A DNA stretch of 64,000 nucleotides from Closterium sp. NIES-65 (Eukaryota > Streptophyta > Zygnematophyceae > Desmidiales > Closteriaceae), in NCBI GenBank assembly GCA_948144175.1, contig CANXME010000213.1:4540501-4604500 (forward strand), written 5' to 3'. Shown piece after piece: positions 52,667 to 64,000 of this stretch (position 1 is the first letter of the stretch; each line of letters begins with the position of its first letter). The notes below the pieces were generated by a model that saw only the letters and a program-made list of their open reading frames with translations, had not been told where the DNA came from and searched no databases. Position numbers and translations under genes: made by a program.

Positions 52667-53912
52667 CTACAGCAACCAAGGTCCTACCTCAACAAGCCCC
52701 AACTGCACACAGAACCTGTGGTGGTCACCAAGCGCCAGGGCCTTGGTGAAGACGTCTGCAGTGTTGGCCTCTAAGGCCACAAAGTCCAGGCGTGCCTGGC
52801 CGCGTCGCTGCAGCTCTCGCAAGAGGAAGTACCTCACGTCAATATGCTTTACTCTGCTCTCCAGACGAGGCTCTTGACAGAGGAGGATCATGGCCTTGTT
52901 CTCAGAGCGAGGCCGCTCACCAAGGACGACGAGTAAGAAGGTCAACCAGCGAAGCTCCTGTGCTTCCATGGCACCGGCGTAGATCTCTGCCTCTGCACTA
53001 GAAGTAGCCACAGACGACCGTGTAGACCTCCACGACATAGCACCAGCTCCCAGACTGAAGCAGTAAACCTGAGTCAAGCGCTGAGTCTCCACGTCGACAG
53101 CGTAGGAAGAGTCGTATTGACCAGTCAGCGCCACTGGCTGAGTCCCTCCAAGCACAAGCCCCATGCCTGATGTAGTCGCCAGGTACTTTGACACCCTCAC
53201 AGCAGCTGTCTAGTCAATAGGACGGTGTCTCCCAGTCGCAACAAAGCGAGAAAGTATGCTGAGGGGAAAGGCGAGGTCCGGCCGAGTACAAGTCATCAGG
53301 TACATGAGGCAGCCCACCAGCTCTGCGTAGGGACCACTAGACTCAAAGGGCTCATCCGGAAAGGGGCCAGTGAGTCCGTGGTCAACAGCAAGAGGTGTGG
53401 GCTGTGTGGTGGAGAACTGGAAGTCAAACCGCCGAAGGACCTGCTGCACCATGTGTGACTGAGTCAGCGTGATGGTGCGAGCGGCTCTGTCCCTAGTGAT
53501 CTGCAGGCCAAGGTAGCGCTGCAATTCACCTAGGTCAGTGCACCTGTGTCTCTTCTGCAATTCAGACTTCACCTGAGACACAGCTTCCCTGACTGCTGTG
53601 GCAAAGACCAAGTCGTCGACGAACACTAGTGTAAAGAAATGACTGGAACTAGTGCGAACAAACAGGGACGGGTCGGCAGAGGAAGGACAAAACCCAAGGT
53701 CACGAAGCATGGAGCAGAGAGCGTCGTGCCACTCACGGGGCGACTGGCGGAGACCGTAGACTGGCCGTCTTAGGCTCCACTGGGTACTAGGTGGGAAGGT
53801 GTCAATGAAGCCAGGAGGGCGGCGCAGCCAGATCTCCTCGTGTAGCCGGCCCTGGAGAAACGCAGTAAAGAAGTCAAGGGAGTGCAGCTCGTAGTCTCGT
53901 TGTGCTGCTACG
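52667..53912 (-). pseudogene. Copia5 RT-RNase H remnant
   Basis: It begins at AAQRDYELHSLDF inside RT and continues through VYGLRQSPREWHD, the catalytic FVDD (about 53615), ITRDRAARTITL, then RNase H with SSAEAEIYAGA and a shortened DNKAM region (ENKAM). One stop at about 53210 separates RT from RNase H. It ends near 52667. Sequence divergence from Copia1, 2 and 4 marks a separate subfamily. Confidence 0.87.
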
Positions 53913-53975
53913 GGCTAGGGCGCGGGCCTGGGCGACGGGCTAGGGCGCGGGCTGGGGCGACGGGCTAGGGCGCGG

Positions 53976-54208
53976 TGTTAGAATATATATGTAACTGCCT
54001 GAAGCTGTAGTTTAGTGTAGTTATTATAAACTGTTGGTGGTGCACCTTCTTTGCATGCTCTGTTTGCTATATGTACCCTAGTGGTATAGTGAACACCATT
54101 CCCATTCTCGACTTCTCCTTGCCACAACTATCTCGACTCCCCTTGGCCTAGGCTACTAAGCCTAGGCCCTACCTAAACCTAGCTCCTACTACACTCACTA
54201 TCTTGACA
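53976..54208 (+). repeat. NA3 5' LTR
   Basis: 233 bp, TGTTAGAATA...CTTGACA, with the palindrome GCCTAGGCTACTAAGCCTAGGC also present in NA2 LTRs. Confidence 0.93.
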
Positions 54209-54419
54209 TGGCATTAGAGCCTGATACGTCCTGGCCTGTGGGCCTGCCTCAAGCTTCCGCTGCTGTTTTTCCGGTCGCGCGCCGCGGGCGCATGGCGAAT
54301 TTCCTTCTGTCCCGCGCTCGGGTGGCGCGTGACGTTTTACCTGCTCGTCGTGCGCCCCGTGGCACGCGACGGTGCCCTGAACTGCCCGTCGCGTGCCCCG
54401 TGGTGCGCGACGGTGCCCT

Positions 54420-54715
54420 GAGCCGACGCGGATCCGCCACTGGCGCCCGCATCGGTACCCTGAGCCGCCGCGGATCCGCCTCTGGCGCCCGCAACGGTGC
54501 CCTGAGCCGCCGCGGAACCGCCCCTGGCGCCCGCGTCGGTGCCCTGAGCCGCCGCGGACCCGCCCCTGGCGCCCGCGACGGTGACCTGAGCCGCCGCGGA
54601 CCCGCCTCTGGCGCCCGCGAAGGTGTCCTGAGCCGCCGCGGAACCGCCCCTGGCGCCCGTGACGGTGTCCTGAGACGCCGCGGACCCGCCCCTGGCGCCC
54701 GCGGCGGTGCCCCTG
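54420..54715. repeat. NA3 leader: 42-bp repeats
   Basis: About seven units containing GAGCCGCCGCGGA and CCTGGCGCCCGC, period 42. The multiple-of-three period keeps a repeated 14-residue frame open. Confidence 0.88.
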
Positions 54716-55410
54716 CCTCAACCGCGCCTGCACTCGCTGCAACCGCCCCTGCACCACCCAGCGCCTGCCCTTGGAGCAGCCGCCCCCGCTCCTGCATTCG
54801 GTGCAGCCGCCTCTGCCTCACCCCGCGCCTGCACTCGCTGCAGCCGCCCCTGACCTACCCGCGCCGACCCTCTGTAGCCGCTCTGCGGCTTTCTCCCCGC
54901 CCACCCCCTCCTCCTTCGTCTCCCTCCAGCCGTGGGGGGGAGGGTATGGGGGTGGCGGGTGTGGGGGTGATGGGTGGTGTGCTTCCCTTCCCCTCCTCCT
55001 CCTTTCGTTCCCACTGCTGCAGCTACCACTGGGGGGGAGGGTGTGAGGGTGTGGGGGAGCCGGGGGAGTGGCACTGGGGTGGCGGGTGTGAGACCAACCA
55101 GCAGCCGTCCCTCCACCTCTCCTCTCTTCCCCCCTCTGCTGCTCCTGCAGCAGTGTGGGGGGGAGGGGGAGGGGGAGGGTGAGGGGATGGAGGGGGTGAC
55201 CAGCCAGAACCAGCCCGCCTCCTCTCTCTCCCTGCTGCCCCTCCTGTGGTCGGGGGGGGAAGAGAGTAAGGGGGTGGTAGGAATGTCTTGCTGTTGCCTG
55301 TCCCTTTGCTGCTGTACCTGCTCTGTTACCGTGCCTGCTATTGCTGTTGCTGGTGTACCCCTGCAGGTTGTGTTCTGCACAAACTCCTGCTGCAGGCAGT
55401 TATGGGGGAG

Positions 55411-55643
55411 TGTTAGAGTATATATGTAACTGCCTGTAGCTGTAGTTTAGTGTAGTTATTATAAACTGTTGGTGGTGCACCATCTTTCCATGCTCTGTTT
55501 GCTATATGTACCCTAGTGCTATAGTGAACACCATTCCCATTCTTGACTTCTCCTTGCCACAACTATCTCGACTCCCCTTGGCCTAGGCTACTAAGCCTAG
55601 GCCCTACCTAAACCTAGCTCCTACTACACTCACTATCTTGACA
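55411..55643 (+). repeat. NA3 3' LTR
   Basis: 233 bp, pairs with 53976-54208. Confidence 0.93.
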
Positions 55644-56067
55644 CGCGGGCCTGGGCGCCGGGCTAGGGCGCGGGCCTGGGCGACGGGCTAGGGCGCGGAG
55701 GGCGCGGAACGGAGAGGAGGGCGGGCACGACAGTGGGGAGGGGCGGTCGACCGTGGGGAGGGGCGCTAGGAGGGTGCAAAGGCGCGGAGGGCGCGGTCGG
55801 GCTAGGAGGGCGCTAAGGCGCGGAGGCGCGGAGGGCGCGGAGGGTGCTAAGGCGCAAAAGGCGCGGAGGGTGCTAAGGCGCGAAGGCGCTAGGCTAGGCT
55901 AGGGTAGGGCGGGGAGCTAGGAACAGAACCTACTCGGATATCATCTCCGAATCTAAATACAACGGAATAGAACTAGCAAAGTGTTGGATAAAAATAGGAA
56001 ACCCTAGCATCTGCACCCTCTAGAATGCAACTCACTACAGTCTATAAGTATTATATTTGATAGAAGC

Positions 56068-57579
56068 TACGACCAAATGGCACTTACTTCACTATGATTT
56101 AGAAACCACATGCTTCTAAAGTGTGCTCAGAAGACGCGGTCATGCATTATTCCCTTTACTCGGGCCGGAAAAACAATTGTTGTTAAGGCTCGATCAGATA
56201 TATTATTCGTTCCCTTATCTCACGAACTTTGACATGAACACGCAAATATCTCTGGGTTAAACCGATGATGCACAATTGCCATTGCCTATTTGCTGAAACC
56301 TCCCCGCTTAGGGTTTCACTAAGAGAAACGAGAGTAAAAATATGCTAAGGCAAACAGAAGCTGTAACATTACACAGTAGCTACTCTAGAAAGCAGTTATA
56401 TAAAATGTAAATTTCGAACAATACACAGTAAATATATCTGTATAAACACTGTACTCTTTACTCTTTACAGTTCCTCTGGCTTCTGGTTCACCCGACAACC
56501 CCTCTCCGCGCGTCGACTTGTGGACAAAACATGTCCAGTCCAGAAACGACCGTCCTCGGTTGAAGTAACAGACAATATTTCCGCACCACAACCGAGGTGG
56601 TGGTCACTGATTGCTAAGCTTTGCTAAGCATTACTGTTTGATTCTGGCCAGTTGGAATGGTGTCAAGAAACAAGCGCGTGGCAAAGCTGTCATCCGTTCC
56701 ACCACACATGGCATCTGCTGTGGAAATATCGGGCGACAGGTGGTTGAGGGGAAGGAATGAATGTTGCCTCCCACGTTCCCAACTCCCAAAATTCGGATTT
56801 AGGGCGTGAGATATTTCTATTTGTTTCGTCCGGACGGCCAGCTGTCTGGACAGCTATGTGGTTACTAAGGTCGTTTAAGCTCGCCAGGTAGCTCGTCAAA
56901 ATTTGAGCGACGTCGTAAGCGTCGCAATGCGTCCTAACGACGTCGCTGGCATCGCTGAGAAACCGCACGACGTCGTCAGTGTCGCAAGCATCCGAACGTA
57001 CGTCGTACAGCGTCCGAACGTTTTGCTGTTTGAAAAATTTTACACGCCCTTACAATTTGTCAGAAGGGTAGCTCAAGTTCCTGGCCTGCCTGGCTAGGCA
57101 AGGCCACGTCCTGGAAATTTCGGGGCAAACATGGGTCAACATGGGCCGTCGAGAAAGGTTCAAAATCGAGGCTGGGAGCAGGCTGGTGTGGTGACGTGAG
57201 AGTTACCGCTCCCGATTGCACAAGCTCGTAATCAACCGCATCCATTGAACACATTTCGACACTTGGCAACATCGTTCTTTTCGCAACCGACCACAGACCT
57301 GCATACCTCCTTGAAACACTGCCGCACACACATGCCACCAACCGACCAGAGGGTGGTGTTGGTGATGGCCACACTTCCATTTACCTCTTCACTAGTTCTC
57401 TCTGTCAAATCATGCTAGGAAGTTTTATATCGTCACCTTCGCATCCTCCGGTTGTTTATCGACAGTTCCCTATCCTCCCCTGTTAGGCTGTCACAATGTT
57501 AGCTCGGCAAGCACGATGCTGATGGTAAGCATTCGACAATACGCATAGTGATTGGTGGATAGATCAGATAGCTCTAAGC
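56068..57579. other. Intergenic, upstream of CAP10 gene
   Basis: No gene is recognised. Short frames on the minus strand (57060-57380, 56690-56968) lack family features. The stretch at 56907-57020 is a degenerate tandem repeat listed separately. The part nearest 57580 should hold the CAP10 gene promoter. Confidence 0.45.
56907..57020. promoter_or_regulatory. Degenerate 30-bp repeat with ACGACGTCG cores
   Basis: Three to four units about 30 bp apart each start with (A/G)CGACGTCG. The core is a palindromic GACGTC, the type bound by bZIP (TGACG/ACGT-class) factors. It lies about 560-670 bp upstream of the CAP10 gene start. A regulatory role is inference. Confidence 0.35.
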
Positions 57580-60500
57580 ATGGCTCTGAGCCATCTATGG
57601 AAGCGCGAATGTTTTTCAAGTCCGCCTCACCGTCGACCCTGGATTCCCTCAAGCCCTCGTGCCCGCAGTTCGCTTCCACGATTACGCTCTCCAGTCCTTC
57701 ACCTTCTTATCCTAGTCATAGTGGTCCGAAGCAGCGTCATGGAGGCAGGAGCTCAAGCGGAAGCCGCGTCGTTCAATGATGTGGTGAGTGCGCTCATGGA
57801 TTTTCTTCCGATAAGAAAAAAATAGGTTAAGGCGTGTGAATCGAGGACATTGAGTGGTAGCTGACCAATCAGAGTTGTAGTTGCTCATTGGTGCTGATTC
57901 CAGTAATGACAAAGAACGCGGTACGAGTTGAAGAAGATCGAATTCGATCTCCCTCAGGATTGCTCTCGGAATGGGGTTGGACGCGGCTTTATAGATTGCA
58001 AAGTGATTAACCGTGAGTTCAAGTGCCAGAGCGTCGATCCTGAGCCCTCGACCCGTTAGATTGCAACATGCACCGCATTTTGATAAACACGTTACGCTGA
58101 TGATCGAAACAAACGTTTATTCTCTTCAATATACCTCCGCTAACGAGTTTTGCGTTCGGCTTTCCTGCATCGCGCTAGCGTCCTTCTCAAACCGGAAGTT
58201 TCACCTACCTCCCCACTCAACATTCCCGTCGTTTCAGATCGACGAATCGCCTCGCCTTCGCCTGGACCACGAGCGAGAGTACATATCTCACGAGCTCGTT
58301 GGCCCCTCCGCCACGTCTGCTTATGCGGACGGCTCCGCTGGTCCGTATTCCGCTTACGCCGACCGCGATCAGTACCCCGTAGCAGCATCACCACGCGATC
58401 CAAAATTTACAGCAAGCAGTTCGAACCTAATGGATAACTCCTGGGCCGACGATAACTTCGACACCAGGTCCGTACATGCTGTGTGTAGGGGGGGGTGCGA
58501 GTGTGCTAGAGTGCCGCAAATTTCCCTTGATTTCCTCCACTGATCTCCCCTCCCTCTCACGCACACTAATCCACTGCATGCCAGTACCCACCGACACGAA
58601 CCGCACCGTCGTGCCTCCACCTCGTCATTCCATCCCTCCCTTGTGCTCCCTCCTAACCCCCAACGTCCTTCCATCTGGTCCGCGCGCGGAGCAGGTGCGC
58701 GCCTCACGCGAGTGCGGCGTCACTGGTGCCGCAGGTGCAGTCGGAGGACGAGTGCGTGGAGGACCTCCGGGGCTTCCCCGCATTCGACGTCAAGCAGCAC
58801 GACGTGCGCCTCTTCGCATGCCTGGCGCACCGCTTCCTGCAGCCGTGGATGGGCATTCCGGGAATCACGGAGGGGCTGGGAGCCCGAGGCATGATCGCGC
58901 CGGGTCTGCTGAACGCCATGGCGAAGGTTGGCGGGGTGATGTCGTGCTCCGGCCACGTGCGCATAGTGAAGGGCGCCATCTACTTCCGCTATGGCGGGTT
59001 CGAGTTCGAGTGGTACCGCATGCGGCGCTTCGTGGTGTCCATTCTGATGATCCAGGAGGCCATTCGCATGTACGGGCTCACCTCGCTCAACGCCGAGTTC
59101 TTTCTCAACACGTGCGACCTGCCCGCCAGCACTGCTGGGTCACGCGCCAGTGAGAAGGCCGGGATGCCCATCTTCAGCCCGCAGGGGTCGCTAGGGTTTG
59201 TGGATATTCTCTACCCCGACCCGGTGGACCTCTCCATGCACTATTACAGCGAAAACAGCGGCACGGTGAGCACCGTGCGCAGCAAAGAGCTGTAGGTCTA
59301 ACCCACCTTCGAACGCTGTTGTACCCCCGTTCATTCGTACTGCCAATTCTCCCCCATAGTCTTCTTGCCTCTTCAACCCTGCTCCTACTCAGCTAAGCCA
59401 ACCCCCAGCCCCCCCCCCCCCTCCTCCCCTCCCCTCCTTTCCCCCTCCCCCTTCCCCCCTCAATTCCTTCCCCCCTCCCCCCTCCCCTCTCAACTCCTTC
59501 CCCCCTCCCTCTTTTCCACCCCCCTCTTTTCATGTGTCTGTCTTGGCCCATCAGATGCCGTGGGAGCGGAAGAGGAGCAAGGCAGTGTTTAGAGGTGCTG
59601 CCACAAACTTCAAGATCAACCGGCCCTATCAGTGGAGAGGCAGTCCTAGGTTTAGACTGCACCGGTAAGTGTTCACGTCCACACTCCAACCCTTTTCAGG
59701 TGTCCGCTTCTCCCGCTACTCATTCGTGCCTGCTCTTGCCCTAAACATCTCTCCTCCATTGTTTGCATCTCCATGGCGTCCTCCCTGGCTCCATCTTCCT
59801 TACACACTCATGCCGTATACCCCCGCCTATCGACCCCCGTCCTGCACCCGTGGTGTATCCGTCCGTGTCCTGTGCGTTGCAGCATGTCGGATGTGCGGCC
59901 TGACCTCCTGGACGCCCGCATTATGCGACTCCACGCCGCAAAATACAAAGACCTGTGAGTCTGCTGCATTGGGCTTCGCAACAGAAGGGTAGAGAGGCAC
60001 AGTGCGGAGGTGTGAGCACTGAGCAATCGTTTGTCAGCAATAGTTTGCATGAACTTGGTTTTACAACAAGTTCGGTTGCTATTTGCCGAAGCAAATTTGC
60101 TTATGGTTCAATGCAAGAATAGCTCAGTTGGTGACTTTCCCGCATTGTCTCGTGCACACCTGCTCTGCCGTTCCATGGTTGCTTGTTGTGCAGTTTGTGG
60201 AAGGACAAGATCGTGAAGGGCAGGGCGTTCAATCGGTCGCAGCTGCAGTCGTACAAGTACGAGCTTGTAGTGGATGGAGGTTCAGGAACGTGCCGTACAT
60301 GTGGAGTCATGGCCAGTGACCAAGTACGTGCTCTCCCAGTTGCACTCTCTTCTCATCTTCCTCTTTCTTCCCCAACCGTGCTTTTCCTGCACCTTTTTCC
60401 TCCACATCGTACGCCATCTCCTTCCCACCCCACAACAGCCCACAACCACTTATGTGATATATCCCTTTCTTAATCTCCCATGTGATGGGGCTGTGTGCAG

Positions 60501-61918
60501 CTGATGATCAAGCAAACGTCAGAGCTGTACCAGTTCTTTGGTCCTCTGCTCTGTCCCTTCCGTCACTTCCTGCCCACGGCCCGCTACTTTGGGGACCTCT
60601 TCACTCGCATTGAGTGGGCTCGGGCTAATGATCAGCAAGCACGGAAGATCAACAAGGAGGCCAACAAGGTTGCAAGGTGGGCCAGCTGCAGCACTTCTTT
60701 CCCCGACCAGCTGCGCTATGCTACGTTGGATTATACGCTTTGGACCCTTTGCGTTTAGCGTTTGTACGCTAGCGTGTACACGCAAAACGCAAAACGCTAA
60801 CGAAAACGCTATACGCAGCCCAAATATTTTTTAGGGCAGCCCGCCGACAAAAAAAAATTCGGATAGCTCAAACGACGCGGAAGGGCATGACGAGCAAATC
60901 TGCGAAGTCAGATTGCACGTCCGCGGTCTGTGCTGGCGGTAAAGTGGCTTTATGTGTTGGTGTCGCGTTTGCCTGCGTTTGCCTAGTCTACTAAACTAGG
61001 TGAGTCTGTCGAGATGTGGGGGGGTTGGATTGAGAGGAGTAGTTGTGAGTTGCGTCTAGCTGTTTTGCGAAAACAATCCGCCAACATTTTGACCCTCCGC
61101 AGGTGATTCGCCAGCTAGGCACGACAAATTTCACCCACTCGCCGATTTCGCGAACGGTGGAAATTGTGGTGGTTGGGTACAAATGTGTTTTCAGATCTGA
61201 ACCCAACCATTTCCCACAATTTCTAAGTTAGGGTTACGGGATAAGATTCCCGCATCGTCGATGAGAATGAAAAACTCCCCCGAGTAGCCGAAAATGCTCA
61301 CCGCATTTTGTTTTGCCCTGCCCGGGGAACTTTTTTTCCTGCCCGGGAAAGCGCATCCTTGATCAGACCCCTCCAGCGTATAGCGTGCAAACACAAGCGT
61401 ATATACGACACGCGTATATACGCTAAACGCGTATAATCCATCATAGGCGCTATGTATCTTTCACCTTTAGTTCTGTCCGCTTTTGCACTTCCCATACCTT
61501 GATCTCGCATTGACGTTCCATTCGTTGCACTGTTGAAAGCATTTCTGGTCCTTTGCCTCCACACACATTCCCTTGCTTCAGCATTGCGTGCAGCTGGGAG
61601 GGAAGGCGACTTTATTGGGCCATTCTCCTTGTCAAATACTCGGCAAGTGCCATGGAGGATCCCAGCAAGGTCAAGGCACCTGATCAGCTATTTGAATGCA
61701 AGGATCCACCGGCGCAGCAGGATATTGAGCCGCGACGTACTGCCAAGGACAAGAGGCCGACCCCTCCTCTCTGGCCAGCGTACTGCAGTTCGCCTGAAGA
61801 GGATGCCAATCAATCTCCATGTGCACATTTTTGTGAAGGCAAGATGGCGGAGAGCAAATGGAAGTGGCTCACACCAGACGTCTTCAAGGGGTTGAAGGCG
61901 TTGCATCCACCAAAATAA
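57580..61918 (+). CDS. CAP10-domain glycosyltransferase (GT90, Rumi/POGLUT-like)
   Basis: Eight exons join in frame (605 residues): 57580-57783, 58238-58467, 58695-59265, 59555-59664, 59883-59954, 60194-60323, 60501-60676, 61594-61918, all GT-AG. The N-terminus has a basic stretch then a short hydrophobic segment (about 38-49, VLHLLILVIVV), suggesting a type II signal anchor; so a Golgi or ER lumenal enzyme. The catalytic CAP10 region (about 250-500) shows W-x-K-R-x-K-A-x-FRG near 340, RPDLLDARI near 377, YKYELVVDGGSGTCR near 416, then KQTSELYQFF, W-A and a helical end. Family members transfer glucose or xylose to EGF domains or modify cell-wall glycans; the acceptor here is unknown. The 58695 acceptor was chosen because it keeps the frame. 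Intron 7 holds a TATACGC element. Confidence 0.88.
59402..59540. repeat. Polypyrimidine tract in CAP10 intron 3
   Basis: Nearly pure C/T for about 130 bp, just upstream of the acceptor at 59554. It could form triplex or i-motif structure; it also serves as an unusually long pyrimidine tract for splicing. Confidence 0.8.
60727..61440. mobile_element. TATACGC inverted-repeat element, copy 2 (intronic)
   Basis: It begins TGGATTATACGC and ends with its inverse complement. Subterminal GCGTAT/TATACGC/AACGC clusters and interior blocks (GGGCAGCCCG then a poly-A, and CTGCCCGGGAAAGCGCAT near the right end) match copy 1 at 32333-32995. It is non-coding and lies in CAP10 intron 7 (60677-61593), within 50 bp of the upstream exon. 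Confidence 0.75.
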
Positions 61919-62724
61919 GCCACTAGAAACGTGTTACAGTGTTAGTGTAACTATTTTTCTTTTGGAATGGCCAGGCTAGCTATTGAGCAAATCCTGCAAA
62001 ATCAAACAAAGTTGATACAATGCTCGCAAATACCGACCGGTAATTGTTAGCTTGGAAGTTATTCATACTCCTTGTTCTGGTGTATAATGCTTTGTAGGTA
62101 AGTTGATTGAGATGCACTTTCTCCATTGAGATTCTGGGGTCCTAGGCTCTGCTACTATCCAATCCAGGGTGGGCCAACACCACTAGCATGTATGTGCTCC
62201 ATTGACCCTATTGGCTTGCTGCAATATGTTTGCTCATGCCTGAACTCAAAAGAATTATATGAATGTTAGCTTGTGATCACTCACATTTTGAATAAAACTG
62301 CACTGATTGAAGAACTGCAAAATTCTGTAACGGTACAGAAACAACTCCAGCAAAACTTGCCACCGAGAACTCCACCAAAAAGTCACGGGAAAGTGAGGTG
62401 CGCGCCGCTGGCCCCGCTGGTCAGCGCCGCTCCCAGAAAGGGCAAAGCTTGACATGTCCCGCCAAGTGCCTCCGCCGCCCAGCCATGCTTCCCCTTCCGC
62501 CTATCGCCACCATCCGCTTGCCCACCTCGTCTGCTCTGCTCCACCCTGCTCTGCTCCTTACCTAGCGTCCCGCCTACAATCCTCGTCTGTTCCGCATTTC
62601 CTGGTTTGACATTCCTAGAGACAGCCGATAGCACTTGTCATCCTGTTTAGTTGCTGATTACGGCTGCAGCAATCGTTTCGAAAGGTCATTGTCGCATCCC
62701 GGTTGTTAGTCTCACATCGCAGCC
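61919..62724. other. Intergenic between CAP10 and DUF7794-like genes
   Basis: About 800 bp without a recognisable gene. It should contain the CAP10 3' UTR and the promoter of the downstream gene. Confidence 0.5.
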
Positions 62725-64000
62725 ATGAGGGGGTGGCTGCTCGCGTTTGTTTGTGTGACCGTCTCAGCAGTCGCGCAGGTATTTTTTTTTATGACCCTGG
62801 CTTGTGATAAACTGCAATAATGTTCTCTTCACCATTCTGGAGTTAGCTTTCCTTCATGCGAACGATCACTTACTAAGTTACGAGGCCTAGTTTTCTACAT
62901 ATCGGATCTCGTCCCCAGGGAAAGCTTTTGTTCTCAAACTTCAATCACGAACATCATTAGTGGTATTTTAGATCTGCGTTCTGAACTTTCGTTCTGCGTG
63001 ACGCAGGTGGCTGCATCTCCAGCAGTCCTGTTCCTGGATCAAACTCAAGGCTCTTACTTCAACCGCGCTTCTGGATCTGCAGAGGTAGAATGCGTGTTTT
63101 CATTTACTTCATCACCATTACCGCTAGCTGTTGTTCACTTCCATTCTTCTTGCACATGGGCCTATGCCTTCTGCTACTTGCGAAATGTACTCTTCGCACT
63201 CGTAACTAAACGTTTCGTCTTATATCACTTCTTCATACCAACACTCCCTTGTTCGTGATCATCCCTTTTTATCTCAAAAAATATATTTATGATGCCGAAC
63301 GTTGTTTTTCCGATGTCCCTCAGTTAGCGGCTCTTTCAACGACTGCAACAGCTGCAGCCACCGCTGCTTTGCTTGGTGTGTCTGTTCCTCCCAACAGTGA
63401 TGCTGGCATTTCTGCTCAGGTATATCCAGTGCTGCTTCCCGATGCATATTTCGTTCCTCGGTCGTGACATGCATTCATCTGACGTCTGGCCATGCTGTTC
63501 TTTTTGTGTCTGGTTTTTATCTTGCGCCCCGTGCGTTAGTTGAACTCGTTGCTGATTCCGGATCCTTTCAATCGTCCCCGATCAGTTTTCCTTCTCAATC
63601 TTCCGGGAGTTGATTTTTGTAAGTGCTGGCTCACATGTAGTTTCTGTTTTCGTCTCATAATTTGACTCTGATTAATTCAGTACTTTGTCTAGTGCGGCAT
63701 CTTCGGACTTCTCGATCTTTAACTTTATTGCTCTGACCATTTGATGTCTCCGCGCAGCCGTGTACAGCAATGTCACAACTGGCTCAGTGCAAGTGGTACA
63801 GTCCCGCGTGCTTGCACCCACCTCGGGGGTCGTTGCTGAATATGTGGCTGATGAGCTCGAAGCAGAGATGATCGCTCTTTACAGATCTGCCAGGTTGGAA
63901 GGATTGAAGGTGGATGTTGCTACCTGCGGTTGGAGAAACGCTGATCTGGACGTCGCGGTTGAGAGCGCTGTTGCTGCCTCGCCGTGTGACGACGTTTGCC
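62725..64000 (+). CDS. DUF7794-like secreted or type I membrane protein, 5' part
   Basis: Five exons join in frame to the window end: 62725-62778, 63007-63084, 63324-63419, 63540-63618, 63758-64000 (183 codons so far). Residues 1-18 (MRGWLLAFVCVTVSAVAQ) form a clean signal peptide. The motifs VLFLDQTQGSYFN (about 23-35), LAALSTTATAAATAALLG (about 45-62) and LNSLLIPDPFNRPRSVFLL (77-95) match the plant DUF7794 family in order and spacing (plant members read LN-x-L-x-P-x-PF-x-RPRAVFML). The function of that family is not established to my knowledge; members look like single-pass lumenal proteins. The gene continues beyond 64000, so the transmembrane end is not seen. Confidence 0.72.

Larger units (their letters stand above)
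53976..55643 (+). mobile_element. NA3: non-autonomous LTR element in Copia5 leader
   Basis: 233-bp LTRs (53976-54208 and 55411-55643) differ at about 6 positions and are flanked by CGCGG (53971-53975 and 55644-55648). Primer site TGGCATTAGAGCCTG starts at 54209; polypurine GTTATGGGGGAG precedes 55411. The 1.2-kb interior is homologous to NA2: 42-bp GC-rich repeats near the 5' end, then a pyrimidine-rich segment, then CCTGCTGCAGGCAGTTATG. No recognised protein. Confidence 0.92.
52338..56062 (-). mobile_element. Copia5: internally deleted Copia element hosting NA3
   Basis: The left LTR is 52338-52459 and the right LTR 55944-56062 (about 120 bp, clearly diverged), with GAAGC duplications at 52333-52337 and 56063-56067. 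The minus strand is coding; a degenerate primer site (TGATATCCGAG) adjoins the right LTR. GC-rich leader repeats (GGGCTAGGGCGCGG type; 53913-53975 and 55644-55930) run directly into the middle of RT. Gag, protease, integrase and the first part of RT are therefore deleted. Confidence 0.85.

Overview
The window is nuclear DNA of a eukaryote, most likely a streptophyte green alga. The reasons are: intron-rich genes with short GT-AG introns, a plant-type BAR-PH-ArfGAP-ankyrin protein, a CAP10/GT90 glycosyltransferase, a secreted or membrane protein resembling the plant DUF7794 family, and Copia elements with initiator-tRNA-Met-like primer sites. The style of the Copia polyproteins suggests a zygnematophyte such as Closterium. 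That is recollection and inference, not a database match.

Host genes. Four spliced genes can be assembled from the sequence. (1) A 104-residue Borealin/Nbl1-like protein, plus strand, 2244-2718. (2) A 17-exon ARF-GAP of 938 residues, minus strand, 28251-36056. (3) An 8-exon CAP10-domain glycosyltransferase of 605 residues, plus strand, 57580-61918. (4) The first five exons of a DUF7794-like protein, plus strand, 62725 to the window end. An unrecognised open frame runs off the left edge on the minus strand (1-932).

Left transposon block (2814-28079). This is one tyrosine-recombinase (YR) retrotransposon, called YR1 here. It lies on the minus strand, has split direct repeats (A1 ... B1-A2-B2), and encodes Gag, RT-RNase H and YR. 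It has been opened three times. A second, non-coding YR element (YR2, 3429-6941) sits in the YR gene. Copia1 (9066-16356) sits in the RT gene, next to the YVDD motif. A non-autonomous LTR element (NA1, 18004-26900) sits in gag and itself contains the near-intact Copia2 (18641-26093). Every LTR insertion has an exact 5-bp target duplication; the YR elements show none.

Right transposon block (36523-56062). Copia3 (36523-44897) contains a non-autonomous element (NA2, 42125-43639) and a solo LTR (44270-44412). It is followed by Copia4 (44958-52237) and by Copia5 (52338-56062), which is deleted internally and contains a third non-autonomous element (NA3, 53976-55643). The ARF-GAP gene lies between the two blocks.

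Shared themes. Almost every LTR element carries GC-rich tandem repeats between its primer binding site and its coding region. The three related Copia elements encode a Gly-rich Gag with a stretched zinc-knuckle-like motif and a Gly-Gly-Ala-Glu-Pro repeat spacer between integrase and RT. Two genes carry the same TATACGC-rich inverted-repeat element in an intron.
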